Notes under the pieces: generated by a model
Seen by the model: only the letters and a program-made list of their open reading frames with translations
Told to the model about the DNA's origin: nothing
The model's database searches: none
Shown: one piece after another, positions 27,143 to 35,718 of the stretch
Numbering within the stretch: position 1 is the first letter of the stretch
How the letters are laid out: each line of letters starts with the position of its first letter
Program-made: the position numbers and the translations under genes
Assembly: GCA_030540085.1 (NCBI GenBank)
Contig: JAUNWY010000002.1
Location: 1-64,000 of the forward strand
Reading direction: 5' to 3'
From: Eggerthella sp.
GTDB taxonomy: Bacteria; Actinomycetota; Coriobacteriia; Coriobacteriales; Eggerthellaceae
Length of the DNA stretch: 64,000 nucleotides

Positions 27143-28162
27143 ATGGAATACACAACCCTCGGCCATTCGGGCATCGAAATTTCAAAGCTCTGCCTTGGCG
27201 GCATGAGTTTCGGCGAAGCAAGCCCCAACTTTCACCAGTGGACCATTGGTCCTGACGAAACCCAAGCGGTAATCAAGAGAGCACTTGATGCGGGCATCAA
27301 CTTCATCGACACCGCCAACTGCTACAGCTTCGGCACAAGCGAAGAGTATATCGGAGCGGCTCTACGCAAACTGGGCATCGCCCGCCAAAACATCGTGCTT
27401 GCAAGCAAGGTGCACTTCAACGAAGGCGGCCTTTCTGCTGCGGCCATCAAGCACGAAATAGAAGGATCGCTCAAACGCTTGGGCACCGATTACTTGGATC
27501 TCTACATCATCCACCGCTTCGACTACGACGTTCCCATGGAGGAAACCATGGAAGCTCTTAACGAATTGGTGCGCGAAGGAAAAGTTCGCGCGCTCGGAGC
27601 GAGCGCAATGTATGCATACCAGCTGCACAACCTGCAAGACATCGCCATCGCAAATAATTGGGCCACATTCACCAGTATGCAATGCCACTACAATCTGCTC
27701 TACCGCGAAGACGAACGCGAGATGATCCCTGTATGTCGCCAGTTCGACATGGCAATTACCCCTTACAGTCCCCTTGCTTCCGGTCACCTCTGCCGTCCCA
27801 CCTGGGAAAGTCAAAGCACTCGCAGCACCACCGACAAAACCATGGTGAACAAATACGACCATGACCGAGCTATCGACATGCCCATCATCGAACGCGTTGC
27901 AAAAGTTGCTGCCCGCCACAATGTGCCCATGTCGCAAATCGCCCTTGCTTGGCACTGGGCGCGTGGCGTTGAAGCTCCTATTGTGGGCTGCTCGAAATCA
28001 GAGCGCGTAGACGACGCCGTGGCTGCACTCGATACTAAGCTCTCTACCGAAGAGATCAACTTCCTCGAAGAACTCTATCAACCCCACGCACTTGTAGGGC
28101 CCAAGGGCAGACCCGGAGAAAAACCACTTGCTGGCACCACAAAGGTTATGACCACGAGGTAG
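27143..28162 (+). CDS. Aldo/keto reductase (YghZ/Tas-like)
   Basis: 339 residues. LGHSGIEISKLCLGGMSFG opens the chain, NFIDTANCYSFGTSEEYIG holds the active-site Asp and Tyr near residues 53-58, and the nucleotide-binding segment near 285 (VGCSKSERVDDAVAAL) is clear. It belongs to the longer AKR subfamily, unlike its upstream neighbour, so the two are not a recent duplication. It begins 9 bases after the first reductase behind GGAAG. The pair probably reduce related carbonyl compounds. Confidence 0.92.
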   Translation: MEYTTLGHSGIEISKLCLGGMSFGEASPNFHQWTIGPDETQAVIKRALDAGINFIDTANCYSFGTSEEYIGAALRKLGIARQNIVLASKVHFNEGGLSAAAIKHEIEGSLKRLGTDYLDLYIIHRFDYDVPMEETMEALNELVREGKVRALGASAMYAYQLHNLQDIAIANNWATFTSMQCHYNLLYREDEREMIPVCRQFDMAITPYSPLASGHLCRPTWESQSTRSTTDKTMVNKYDHDRAIDMPIIERVAKVAARHNVPMSQIALAWHWARGVEAPIVGCSKSERVDDAVAALDTKLSTEEINFLEELYQPHALVGPKGRPGEKPLAGTTKVMTTR

Positions 28163-28165
28163 ATC

Positions 28166-28405
28166 GTGGACGACAGAACTTTAGCAAACCTTCAGGATGC
28201 GGGGTGCGACGAAGCATTTGTTGCCGAATTCGACAAGGCGGCAAGCGAATGTGCTCGCATCTGCCTTCTGAAAGGGTATCGGCGTGAACTGCTTAACGGC
28301 ATCCACGCAGAGCAGAAGAAGCTCGAATACCTTGACTTCCTGATACATCAACTGCAAACAGCCGATGCTGGCGATTGTGCATGCGAATGCAAGCGAGAGG
28401 AGTAA
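28166..28405 (+). CDS. Small conserved-context protein of unknown function
   Basis: 79 residues starting with GTG at 28166, only 3 bases after the reductase stop. The sequence is mostly helical and charged, with YRRELLNGIHAEQKKLEYLDFLIHQL suggesting a helical hairpin, and ends CACECKREE with two cysteines. It ends 3 bases before the next gene, so it is firmly part of the operon. I recognise no family with confidence. Small proteins of this form, often annotated only as hypothetical, accompany aldo/keto reductases in gut bacteria. Confidence 0.7.
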   Translation: MDDRTLANLQDAGCDEAFVAEFDKAASECARICLLKGYRRELLNGIHAEQKKLEYLDFLIHQLQTADAGDCACECKREE

Positions 28406-28408
28406 TCC

Positions 28409-29173
28409 ATGACCACAAAACAAACCGCGGGACATGATGCACTGGGGGAATTCGCCCCCGAATTCGCGCATATTAACGACGACATTCTCTTCGGAGAAAT
28501 CTGGAGCCGCGAAGACAAGCTGCCGCTGAAATTGCGCAGCATAGTGACAATAAGCGCTCTCATCGGCAAAGGAATTACCGACAGCTCCCTTGCCTATCAC
28601 CTAGCAAGCGCACGAAAAAACGGGGTCACGCAACAGGAAATGGCCGAAATCCTTACGCATCTCGCCTTTTATGCTGGGTGGCCAAATGCATGGGCGGCAT
28701 TCAATATGGCAAAGGATGTATACGCAGAAGACGGAGACAGCACCGTGACGAACGGCGCCGAATCCCATGGTGGCTTTTTCGGGTTGGGCAAGCCAAACGA
28801 CGGTTTTGCGCAGTACTTCAGCGGTCGTTCTTGGCTCAATCCCGTAAACGAAGAAGGCAGCTACCTCCCTATCTTCAATGTGACCTTCGAGCCGGAATGT
28901 CGCAATAACTGGCATGTGCACCACGCAAGCAGCGGCGGTGGACAAGTGCTTATCTGCGTAGACGGCGAGGGCTGGTACCAAGAGGAAGGGAAGGCAGCTC
29001 AACGTTTACAGCCAGGTGATGTGGTTGAGATTCCCGCCAACGTCAAGCATTGGCATGGCGCAGCAGCTGATTCCTGGTTCAGCCATCTAGCGTTCGAATA
29101 TCCAGGCGAAAACGCAAGCAATGAATGGCTCGAACCCGTAGACGACGAACAATACAACACGCTGACTGCGTAA
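28409..29173 (+). CDS. Carboxymuconolactone decarboxylase-cupin fusion protein
   Basis: 254 residues. The N-terminal CMD domain (about 10-105) has the LRSIVTISALIGKG and LTHLAFYAGWPNAWAAF helices, but lacks the AhpD CxxC pair. The C-terminal cupin (about 140-245) shows WHVHHASSGGGQVLICVDGEGWYQEEG and GDVVEIPANVKHWHGA, with the His ligands typical of metal cupins. This fusion often accompanies aldo/keto reductases and is probably an oxidoreductase or a decarboxylase-related enzyme; its substrate is unknown. It ends the operon. Confidence 0.85.
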   Translation: MTTKQTAGHDALGEFAPEFAHINDDILFGEIWSREDKLPLKLRSIVTISALIGKGITDSSLAYHLASARKNGVTQQEMAEILTHLAFYAGWPNAWAAFNMAKDVYAEDGDSTVTNGAESHGGFFGLGKPNDGFAQYFSGRSWLNPVNEEGSYLPIFNVTFEPECRNNWHVHHASSGGGQVLICVDGEGWYQEEGKAAQRLQPGDVVEIPANVKHWHGAAADSWFSHLAFEYPGENASNEWLEPVDDEQYNTLTA

Positions 29174-29712
29174 CCGCTTGAAGAGCCCAGGAGGGCTTGA
29201 CCCCCCAACGATTCACCACTCTTGCGAATTAAGCGAACAACGGTTCACAAAGCCTTCACAATTGAGGGGACATATTTAAGGAATTGTTTAAAAGAGTTGG
29301 CACTTCTGCAAAAGCCCAGCTCAATTATTAATTGAATCGTGATAGCTAATCGATTTGATTAAATTTATTAATAACACGTTCAAAACATGTTCATTTTTTA
29401 TTAGGGAACACTTATTTTAAATGTGTTCCCTAATTCATTTTTCTTAAACGATTTTATAGATGAACGCTTATTAATTCCCTCAAACAAAGAACGGGTTTTT
29501 ATCCGTTCAACTATCCATAATGGCTCCAGGCCAAATGCTTCTACTTTGTTCGAAGCACCATGGTCCACCAATCGTTCTTCCGCGAAAAAAGCTCACGGAT
29601 TTTTAAAAGCCCAGTTCAAGGGCTTTACTTCGTGCACCTTTTTTCTCGTAAACACAGATTGGGCAAAGGAGGGGGCCCAGTTTTTTGGGCGCAAAGAAGG
29701 AGAGGGGTTTGA
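29174..29712. other. Long AT-rich leader upstream of the permease gene
   Basis: About 540 bases without a supported gene. It holds the perfect inverted repeat at 29401-29432, a hairpin AAAGCCC/GGGCTTT (29606-29626), and GCCCA/TGGGC around a T run (29675-29690) just before the ribosome binding site. The structure and length suggest a regulated leader. I could not match it to a known riboswitch. Confidence 0.45.
29401..29444 (+). terminator. Terminator-like inverted repeat
   Basis: TTAGGGAACAC and GTGTTCCCTAA are perfect 11-base arms with a 10-base spacer, followed by TTCATTTTTCTT. It could end the aldo/keto reductase operon transcript or act inside the permease leader. Confidence 0.55.
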
Positions 29713-31176
29713 ATGGCTCTTAAACGTGAATACGGTGGTATTCAGCCATGCATCCGCCTGGGAATGTTCAGAATCCGCATTCCCTTCATCCACTTCAAGA
29801 TCTCCGGACCTGAAGTGGTTACCGGCCTCATGAACGCATGCACTTCGTACGGTGCTCTTGCTGTTCTGACGGCAACACTAGGTCTTGATCCTGATGTAGC
29901 CTATGCGCTGGTTCTGTTCGAAACCGCATGTTATACGCTCAATTGGCTGTTGGGCGAAAGCTCCATTTGCGGTTGGATCACCGCTGCGATGGCAATCATC
30001 GTCCTTTACTTGGAAACGCTGCCTGAAGGCGTGGCCCGACTACAAGCGTTAACTACCATTCAACTAGAACTAGGGTTGCTGTTCATCATATTGGGCGCAA
30101 CAGGCTTATCGAAAAAGCTCAATACGTTAATGCCTGCAGCCCTTAAAGGCGGCATCGTTCTTGGCGCGGGCATCAACTCCGTTGCAGCCCGCCTGAAGGA
30201 AGGCGGAGCGGTCGATACCGCAACCATCGGCTGCCTTGTTGGACTTACCGTTGTATGCCTGTTCATGTTCAGCCAGCGCATCCGCGAGCACATGGCAACC
30301 AATAAGTTCCTGAGCCTTCTTGGCAATTACAGCTTCCTTTGGGCAGTCCTTATTCTCTTCGTGGTTGGCGGCCTTACCGGCGACTTCGACTACCAGTTCT
30401 CGGGGAAAATAATCGTTATCCCCGACTTCGCCACGATGTTCGCCACGGTGTCACCGTTCTGTATCGGCTTTGCGCCTGACCCAACCACCTGGATCACAGC
30501 AATACCCTATGCGATTACCGCATGGATCATTGCATACGGCGACTTCATCACCGTCCAGGAGCTTGGCTTCGCCGCCGTTCGCGAAGATGAGCACATCGAA
30601 TTCGACGCGAACCGCACCAATGTCATCTGCGGCATCCGTAACGTTATCCTTTCGCTGTGCGCTCCCTACCCCGCACTCGCTGGCCCGCTGAGCCCTCCGT
30701 ACTGCATCGCGACCTACGCTCGTTACCATCAGGGCGGACGCGAGGCAATGGATTCCATCTACGATGGCTCTGCAACGAACTTGATCTTCACGGTTCTTGG
30801 CCTGTTCATTTACCCGCTGTACGAAGCTTCGCTTGCAGCATCAGGAGCGCTTCTCGTAGTTATCATGGTTATCCAGGGCTTCGTTTGCGCACAGATCGCC
30901 TGCAACATGCTGCGAGACGATATGGACAAGGGTCTTGCCGGTATGGGCGCGGGTCTGGTTGTTGCCCGTGGCGCCGCAGTTGCCTTGCCCGCTTCAATCA
31001 TCCTGTACCTGCTCTTGTGCAACAACAAGAAGATCAAAGAAGACTACCGTCTGAATAAGGAGATCCAACGCCAAGAAGACGAGGAAACTGAACGCCAGCT
31101 GGCAATCCTCGAAGCAAGAATGCGTGGCGGCAAAGCCGAAGACGGCATGCCAGTTGAACCCACAAAGAGAGAATGA
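29713..31176 (+). CDS. Multi-pass permease, NCS2/SLC23-like
   Basis: 487 residues with about 12 hydrophobic segments and a charged C-terminal tail of about 55 residues rich in Glu and Arg. The motif ALKGGIVLGAGINSVAA near residue 145 and PSPFCIGFAPDP-like loops recall the SLC23/SLC26 fold, but the canonical NCS2 motifs of the permease at 19093 are not clear. It imports or exports an unknown solute. AAGGAGAGGGG precedes ATG at 29713. It appears monocistronic, with a terminator at 31209-31243. Confidence 0.65.
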   Translation: MALKREYGGIQPCIRLGMFRIRIPFIHFKISGPEVVTGLMNACTSYGALAVLTATLGLDPDVAYALVLFETACYTLNWLLGESSICGWITAAMAIIVLYLETLPEGVARLQALTTIQLELGLLFIILGATGLSKKLNTLMPAALKGGIVLGAGINSVAARLKEGGAVDTATIGCLVGLTVVCLFMFSQRIREHMATNKFLSLLGNYSFLWAVLILFVVGGLTGDFDYQFSGKIIVIPDFATMFATVSPFCIGFAPDPTTWITAIPYAITAWIIAYGDFITVQELGFAAVREDEHIEFDANRTNVICGIRNVILSLCAPYPALAGPLSPPYCIATYARYHQGGREAMDSIYDGSATNLIFTVLGLFIYPLYEASLAASGALLVVIMVIQGFVCAQIACNMLRDDMDKGLAGMGAGLVVARGAAVALPASIILYLLLCNNKKIKEDYRLNKEIQRQEDEETERQLAILEARMRGGKAEDGMPVEPTKRE

Positions 31177-31208
31177 GCCAACCGTCGAAAAGACAAGTCC
31201 GATCATGA

Positions 31209-31245
31209 AGGGCTACCCCTATAAATACTGGGGTGGCCCTTTCTT
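31209..31245 (+). terminator. Rho-independent terminator of the permease gene
   Basis: AGGGCTACCCC pairs with GGGGTGGCCCT (one mismatch pair) followed by TTCTTT, about 35 bases after the permease stop. Confidence 0.8.
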
Positions 31246-31371
31246 TGCTCCCCATGCAAAAAGAAGAGCACGTTTCGCCCTGCCCCATCTCGCGTCACCG
31301 CATCTCGGCACGCTCCCCTAACGTTCAAAAGCCATCGCGAAAATCGAATCAAAGGGTTAAGTTACAAGGCA

Positions 31372-31387
31372 ATCAAATGGAATACGA
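31372..31387 (+). repeat. 16-base element, copy 1 of an inverted pair flanking tetR-hsmA
   Basis: ATCAAATGGAATACGA occurs here on the plus strand and again inverted at 32928-32943. Both copies are preceded by TTAAGTTA within 7-12 bases. It lies about 90 bases before the TetR gene. Confidence 0.55.
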
Positions 31388-31478
31388 TCACGCGTCGCCG
31401 TGGTTGGATAGGATAGGCGATACGTAATCCACTTCGTGCATTCAATGATTATCTACGCCTCTTGCCGAAAGGAATGCA

Positions 31479-32039
31479 ATGGCTGAACCAACATCCCGTG
31501 ATACCCTTCTTAATCACGCATACGACATCGCGGACAAATACGGTCTTGCAGCCCTTTCGGTAAGGGGACTCGCATCAGACTGCAACGTGAGCGTTGGAAC
31601 CATCTACAATCATTTCGCTTCGAAGGGCGAACTCACCACAGCAACCACAGCGCTGTATTTCAAACGCGCATTCTACACCGATTTCTGTCACCCCACGAAA
31701 GGTGAACGTTATCTGGATTTCTGCAAGCGCATGTTCAACAGCATGGAAAAAACCATCCGTCATTTCAGGGAACACTGGCTTAAAGATTCCGAGGCACTGC
31801 CCATGGCAGAGAAGACTATCGCGCGATTCCGCGAAGAAAAGCAGTTTGACCATATTTGCGAGGGCATGATTATCATCTTAGAAAACGACCCTTCTATCAG
31901 GCACGATCTTCCTAATCACGTCACCGCAGAAGCCGTTTCCAAGTTCACACTGCGCAACATCATCACCGAATTGCGGAGCGAACAACCCGATTGCTCCCTC
32001 CTGTTTACCATGCTCGAACGAACCCTCTACGAACAATAG
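31479..32039 (+). CDS. TetR family transcriptional regulator
   Basis: 186 residues. The N-terminal helix-turn-helix is in ALSVRGLASDCNVSVGTIYNHFASKGEL (split about residues 25-52), a clear TetR signature. The C-terminal ligand domain is unremarkable. GAAAGGAATGC precedes the ATG. The next gene is an HsmA-like membrane protein, a likely target. A 14-base perfect inverted repeat lies between the two. Confidence 0.92.
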   Translation: MAEPTSRDTLLNHAYDIADKYGLAALSVRGLASDCNVSVGTIYNHFASKGELTTATTALYFKRAFYTDFCHPTKGERYLDFCKRMFNSMEKTIRHFREHWLKDSEALPMAEKTIARFREEKQFDHICEGMIIILENDPSIRHDLPNHVTAEAVSKFTLRNIITELRSEQPDCSLLFTMLERTLYEQ

Positions 32040-32054
32040 GGCCAAAGCGAAATA

Positions 32055-32092
32055 TGCCACCTGAACATTAGCCCGTAGATGTTCAGGTGGCA
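32055..32092. promoter_or_regulatory. Perfect 14-base inverted repeat between tetR and hsmA-like genes
   Basis: TGCCACCTGAACAT and ATGTTCAGGTGGCA are exact inverted arms around a 10-base spacer. It begins 15 bases after the TetR stop and about 75 bases before the next start. No T tract follows, so it may be an operator, or a terminator of unusual form. Confidence 0.6.
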
Positions 32093-32165
32093 CGCCTTCA
32101 AGATTGTTCTTGCCAAAAGCAAAGCTATCAGCTGCAAAGCGCAATCTTGAAAGGAGCAAAAGATC

Positions 32166-32672
32166 ATGGGAATCCAAGGTACCCCCAACATGGGAATGGT
32201 GATCTTTGCCGCAATTATCATTTCGCTCGCACTCGTCTTCTACACCATCGGTGTATTTGCCGAGCGCCGCTCGGGCACTTTAAGGCCAAAGCACCTGGCT
32301 TTCTTCTGGACCGGCTTCGTGTTTGACACCGCGGGAACCACCATCATGTCTATAGTTGCAGGCGAAACCGGCGGCGCAGGTTCTCCTCTCCATGCAATCA
32401 CAGGCGTACTCGCACTTTCGCTTATGCTCTTCCACGCGGTCTGGGCAACCGTCGTCGTCCTTCGCGGCAATGAGCGCTCCAGGGCCAACTTCCATCGACT
32501 GAGCATCGGCGTGTGGCTGTTCTGGCTTGTTCCCTACGGCGTTGGCGTGATGCTCGGAGCACCGATGTTTCCGTTCTCCGATTCGATGGCGCTCACCATT
32601 ACCGCATCCTTTGTTCTGGTTCTAGGCGTCTTCTTCTGCATCAAGGCAAACAAGGCGCGTCTGCATCGATAA
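32166..32672 (+). CDS. HsmA family (TIGR03987-like) membrane protein
   Basis: 168 residues with five hydrophobic segments. LVFYTIGVFAERRSGTLRPKHLAFFWTGFVFDTAGT near residues 20-55 and HAITGVLALSLMLFHAVWA near 78 match the HsmA/TIGR03987 pattern as I remember it. In that family the conserved His residues suggest a haem or metal site, but function is not known to me. GAAAGGAGC precedes the ATG. It follows a TetR gene that may control it. Confidence 0.72.
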   Translation: MGIQGTPNMGMVIFAAIIISLALVFYTIGVFAERRSGTLRPKHLAFFWTGFVFDTAGTTIMSIVAGETGGAGSPLHAITGVLALSLMLFHAVWATVVVLRGNERSRANFHRLSIGVWLFWLVPYGVGVMLGAPMFPFSDSMALTITASFVLVLGVFFCIKANKARLHR

Positions 32673-32691
32673 CGCACATCGCACCACCCCG

Positions 32692-32729
32692 AAGACGGCT
32701 GCAGGTTTCCCAGCGACCGTCTTTTCATT
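32692..32729 (+). terminator. Probable terminator of the hsmA-like gene
   Basis: AAGACGG (32692-32698) pairs with CCGTCTT (32717-32723), extended by partial pairing of the flanking GC bases, and is followed by TTCATTTCA. It begins 20 bases after the stop. Confidence 0.6.
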
Positions 32730-32927
32730 TCACCGCAACCCCAAAGCTCAAGCATTCCGAAGAGCACGAAGCCGTATGCGCTTCCCAAGCAGACCCCGCC
32801 CCTGAAAGCAACGAAACTAGGAATCCCCTTTCCTCTCAGCGAAGAGGCTTCCCTTCCTGCACGCTCAAAACGCGATAAAGCTCACCCGCGGAAAGACCCC
32901 CTAGCGATGGAAACAATGCAAATATAG

Positions 32928-32943
32928 TCGTATTCCATTTGAT
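32928..32943 (-). repeat. 16-base element, copy 2 (inverted)
   Basis: Reverse complement of the element at 31372-31387, again accompanied by TTAAGTTA at the equivalent side. It lies about 85 bases before the map start. Confidence 0.55.
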
Positions 32944-33028
32944 CGCTATCTCAATTAACTTAAGCTAACAACTGAGAACGCAACGGTTTCGCACTTTCAG
33001 TGACGGAACAACGAATAAGGAGCTTGCT

Positions 33029-33913
33029 ATGTACGACAACGGCCCAAAGCCCGGACGCAACGATGAGTGCTGGTGCGGAAGCGGAAAGAAATATAAGAAG
33101 TGCCACGGCCCCATTGATAGCCGCCTCGAAAGTTTTTATCTCGACGGATACGAAGTGGTGCCCCGTTCGCTTCTTAAAAGCCACGAAGAAATCGAGGGCA
33201 TTAAGCGCTCTGCCGCTATCAATATCGGGGTGCTCGATTATGTTGCCGAGCATATCAAGCCAGGCGTTACCACCGCTGAAATAGACAAGTGGATCTATGA
33301 CTACACGGTTGAGCATGGAGGCATCCCCGCCGATCTTAACTTCGAGGGCTACCCCAACAGCGTTTGCACCTCCATCAACAGCGTGGTATGTCATGGCATC
33401 CCCAGCGACGACGATGTGCTCAAAGAAGGCGATATCGTCAACGTGGACTGCTCTACCATTTTGGACGGATATTACTCCGACTCTTCGCGCATGTTCTGCA
33501 TCGGCGAAGTGAGCCCCGAGCGCAAAAAACTTGTCGACGTAACCTATGAAGCTGTTCAGCGCGGCCTAGCCGCAGTAAAACCCTGGGCAACCGTAGGCGA
33601 CATCGCCCATGCCGTGCAAACATATGTCGAAGAAAACGGCTTTAGTGTGGTGCGCGAATTCGGAGGGCACGGCATCGGAAACGACTTCCATGAAGACCCC
33701 TTCGTCTTCTTCGTGGGCGAACCTGGAGAAGGCGCGGTTCTAGCACCGGGCATGTGCTTCACCATTGAGCCTATGATCAACGCAGGCGGTCCCGAACTGA
33801 ATATGGAAGATCCCAACGGCTGGACCGTCCGTACTAAAGATGGCTCGGATTCCGCCCAGTGGGAAGTGCAGCTCGTTGTAACCGAAGACGGATACGAGCT
33901 TATTTCCTGGTAA
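33029..33913 (+). CDS. map: Type I methionine aminopeptidase with SEC-C zinc motif
   Basis: 294 residues. The N-terminal SEC-C motif ECWCGSGKKYKKCHG (about 12-26) binds zinc and is found in a subset of bacterial MetAPs. The pita-bread catalytic domain follows, with metal-ligand motifs VNVDCSTILDGYYSDSSRMF (about 135-155), EFGGHGIG near 212 and FTIEPM near 248. It removes the initiator Met from nascent proteins. AAGGAG precedes the ATG. It appears monocistronic. Confidence 0.95.
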   Translation: MYDNGPKPGRNDECWCGSGKKYKKCHGPIDSRLESFYLDGYEVVPRSLLKSHEEIEGIKRSAAINIGVLDYVAEHIKPGVTTAEIDKWIYDYTVEHGGIPADLNFEGYPNSVCTSINSVVCHGIPSDDDVLKEGDIVNVDCSTILDGYYSDSSRMFCIGEVSPERKKLVDVTYEAVQRGLAAVKPWATVGDIAHAVQTYVEENGFSVVREFGGHGIGNDFHEDPFVFFVGEPGEGAVLAPGMCFTIEPMINAGGPELNMEDPNGWTVRTKDGSDSAQWEVQLVVTEDGYELISW

Positions 33914-34111
33914 AACGACACAACGCCAAAGAGGTTTGCGTTCACCTTATTTTGGTTCTCCTGTGGGCAAAATGCTCCAACACAATCGATACTGATAAAC
34001 ACGCAACCGTCCTTATTCGGCTGTCAGATAGATCATTCTGGCAGCCGAATTTTATCCCTGCCGGAAGAAACCCAAATAACCCGCCAAAACCAACTGGGTT
34101 CCATACAACAG

Positions 34112-34146
34112 AAAAGGCCTGACGAAGAACCGTCTTCGTCAGGCCT
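34112..34146 (-). terminator. Terminator of the UPF0303 gene
   Basis: AGGCCTGACGAAGA and TCTTCGTCAGGCCT form a perfect 14-base stem with a 4-base loop. On the minus strand it is followed by TTTTCTG, 22 bases after the stop of the UPF0303 gene; it also serves the convergent map gene. Confidence 0.9.
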
Positions 34147-34168
34147 CACAAACTCGGTTGGCTACCCC

Positions 34169-34675
34169 CTATATCAGGCCAGAGACATCAATGCCCAATT
34201 CGCCGTGCATGGCTTTTTCGACCGTCTCGAACGCCAATGCATGATCCTCATGGCTTGCCATTCCCGAAATGGTCAAGGTGCCCACCATGCCCGCGCCCTT
34301 AATGCACAAGGGGAAGCAACCGCCTGCTGGCGCATAATCTTCATACGACATGCCGCGCCATTCGAATGGGTGAAGCCCCTGTTCACACCAGCACTCCCAA
34401 AAATATGAGCTTTGGTTGGTAGCGTAAGCAAGATTTTCTTTACGGCGAAGCCAGTTATCGCTTTCGGGTTTTGTTCCTGCCATCGAAAGCGAGAACAATG
34501 TACGACGATTCAGCGTGATACGCGTTGCAACAGGCTTGCCCATTTCACGTGCGCGACGAACCACATAGAAGCCCATCTGAAGCGCAAGCTCTTCGTCGAT
34601 TCGATCGAATTCGTACATGGTTTCTTGTTCTTTGATGCGTTCCATCAGTGCTTCGATATTGTCTGTTTGTTCCAT
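34169..34675 (-). CDS. UPF0303/GlcG-HbpS family heme-degrading-domain protein
   Basis: 168 residues, the normal length of UPF0303. GKPVATRITLNRRTLFSLSMAGTKPESDNWLRRK (about residues 47-80) and GGCFPLCIKGAGMVGTLTISGMASHEDHALAFE near the C-terminus are typical. The family has the GlcG/HbpS fold; a haem-related role is implied by name only. GGGGG precedes the ATG. Monocistronic. Confidence 0.85.
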   Translation of the reverse strand: MEQTDNIEALMERIKEQETMYEFDRIDEELALQMGFYVVRRAREMGKPVATRITLNRRTLFSLSMAGTKPESDNWLRRKENLAYATNQSSYFWECWCEQGLHPFEWRGMSYEDYAPAGGCFPLCIKGAGMVGTLTISGMASHEDHALAFETVEKAMHGELGIDVSGLI

Positions 34676-34877
34676 AGCGACCCCCTAGTATCTCCCAAAC
34701 CTATACTGCAAATTTTCCCAGAAACGAAACAGTCACACCAGAGATCAGAAAGCTCAAAAATGCACTTGGGTTCCAGGGCATCGCACCGCATAGCGAAACC
34801 GATATCACCATGAACCAGCTGCAACAAGCCGAATGGCCAGAGTCGCGGCAAACAAAAGCACTCTCTCTCCTTTGCGG

Positions 34878-34890
34878 TAGAATTGCAATC
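34878..34890 (+). promoter_or_regulatory. -10 element immediately before trmO (possible leaderless transcript)
   Basis: TAGAAT at 34878-34883 is separated from the trmO ATG by only 7 bases, so transcription would begin at or next to the start codon. No ribosome binding site is visible. Confidence 0.5.
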
Positions 34891-35628
34891 ATGAAACCAA
34901 TCGCTCACATCCACACCGACATGCCGCAGAAATTCGGCATTCCCCGAAACAGCTTCCTTGCACCGCACTTGCAGGGAACCATCGTCTTCGAACCGGAGTT
35001 CGCCCTGAACTCAGCAGTTGAGGGAATGGAAGGCTTTACGTACCTATGGCTCATCTGGGAGTTCGAGAATGGAACCCCTGGAGGCACCGCCGCCGATATA
35101 GCCAACGATGTACAAACCGAAAACAAACGAGGTACCTCAGAAAAATGGTATCCGACCGTTAGGCCGCCACGACTAGGGGGCGCCAAGCGCATGGGGGTGT
35201 TTGCCACCCGCAGTCCCTTCCGCCCTAACCCCATCGGGCTTACCTGCGTAAAGTCAGAGCGCATAGAGCTCACTGAAAACGGCCCGATTATTCATGTTTC
35301 GGGCGCCGATCTACGCGATGGTACGCCTATTTTCGATATAAAGCCCTACATTCCCTTTGCCGATTGCCACCCCGACGCGCAAGGCGGCTTCATCGACGAA
35401 ACACCTTGGCAAGAGCTCACCGTTCACTGCCCCGCTAAACTGCTGCAGGCCATTCCCGAAGAAAAGCGCAAAGGTCTCCTTGAAGTGCTAAGCCAAGACC
35501 CACGTCGCGCAGGCAGCAAGCATGAACCCAAGCGTACGTATCATCTTGCCTATGCAGGGTTCGATATTGCCTTTACCGTTGATAATACAAATCTTCACGT
35601 TCAAAGGATCGAACCCGCCATCGCTTAA
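34891..35628 (+). CDS. trmO: TrmO-like tRNA methyltransferase (YaeB family)
   Basis: About 245 residues. The family signature RLGGAKRMGVFATRSPFRPNPIGL is near residue 94 and LRDGTPIFDIKPYIPFAD near 147. The enzyme N6-methylates the threonylcarbamoyl adenosine at position 37 of tRNA-Thr. The C-terminal extension with RTYHLAYAGFDIAF is usual. I start at ATG 34891, where the family domain begins; the longer frame from 34810 adds unconserved residues. No ribosome binding site is present, but a -10 element lies at exactly the distance expected for a leaderless message. Confidence 0.9.
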   Translation: MKPIAHIHTDMPQKFGIPRNSFLAPHLQGTIVFEPEFALNSAVEGMEGFTYLWLIWEFENGTPGGTAADIANDVQTENKRGTSEKWYPTVRPPRLGGAKRMGVFATRSPFRPNPIGLTCVKSERIELTENGPIIHVSGADLRDGTPIFDIKPYIPFADCHPDAQGGFIDETPWQELTVHCPAKLLQAIPEEKRKGLLEVLSQDPRRAGSKHEPKRTYHLAYAGFDIAFTVDNTNLHVQRIEPAIA

Positions 35629-35654
35629 GGCGTGAACCTACCCCCCCCAACAAA

Positions 35655-35694
35655 TAGAGGGAATGCGAAGTTTCGCATTCCCTCTAACTTTTTA
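35655..35694. terminator. Bidirectional terminator between trmO and ddh
   Basis: TAGAGGGAATGCGAA and TTCGCATTCCCTCTA pair almost without a loop, followed by ACTTTTT on the plus strand. It lies between convergent genes. Confidence 0.9.
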
Positions 35695-35718
35695 GCAATT
35701 CGCTGATTGGCTATTGCG

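Larger units (their letters stand above)
32673..33028. other. Intergenic region between hsmA-like and map genes
   Basis: About 355 bases. It holds the terminator at 32692-32729 and the second copy of the 16-base element at 32928-32943. No gene is seen. The promoter for map is presumed near 32950-33000 but no clear hexamers were found. Confidence 0.45.

Noticed and set aside
29423-29833. 136-codon plus-strand frame overlapping the permease start
   Set aside because: It covers hairpin-rich leader and runs into the permease gene out of frame; composition is not protein-like.
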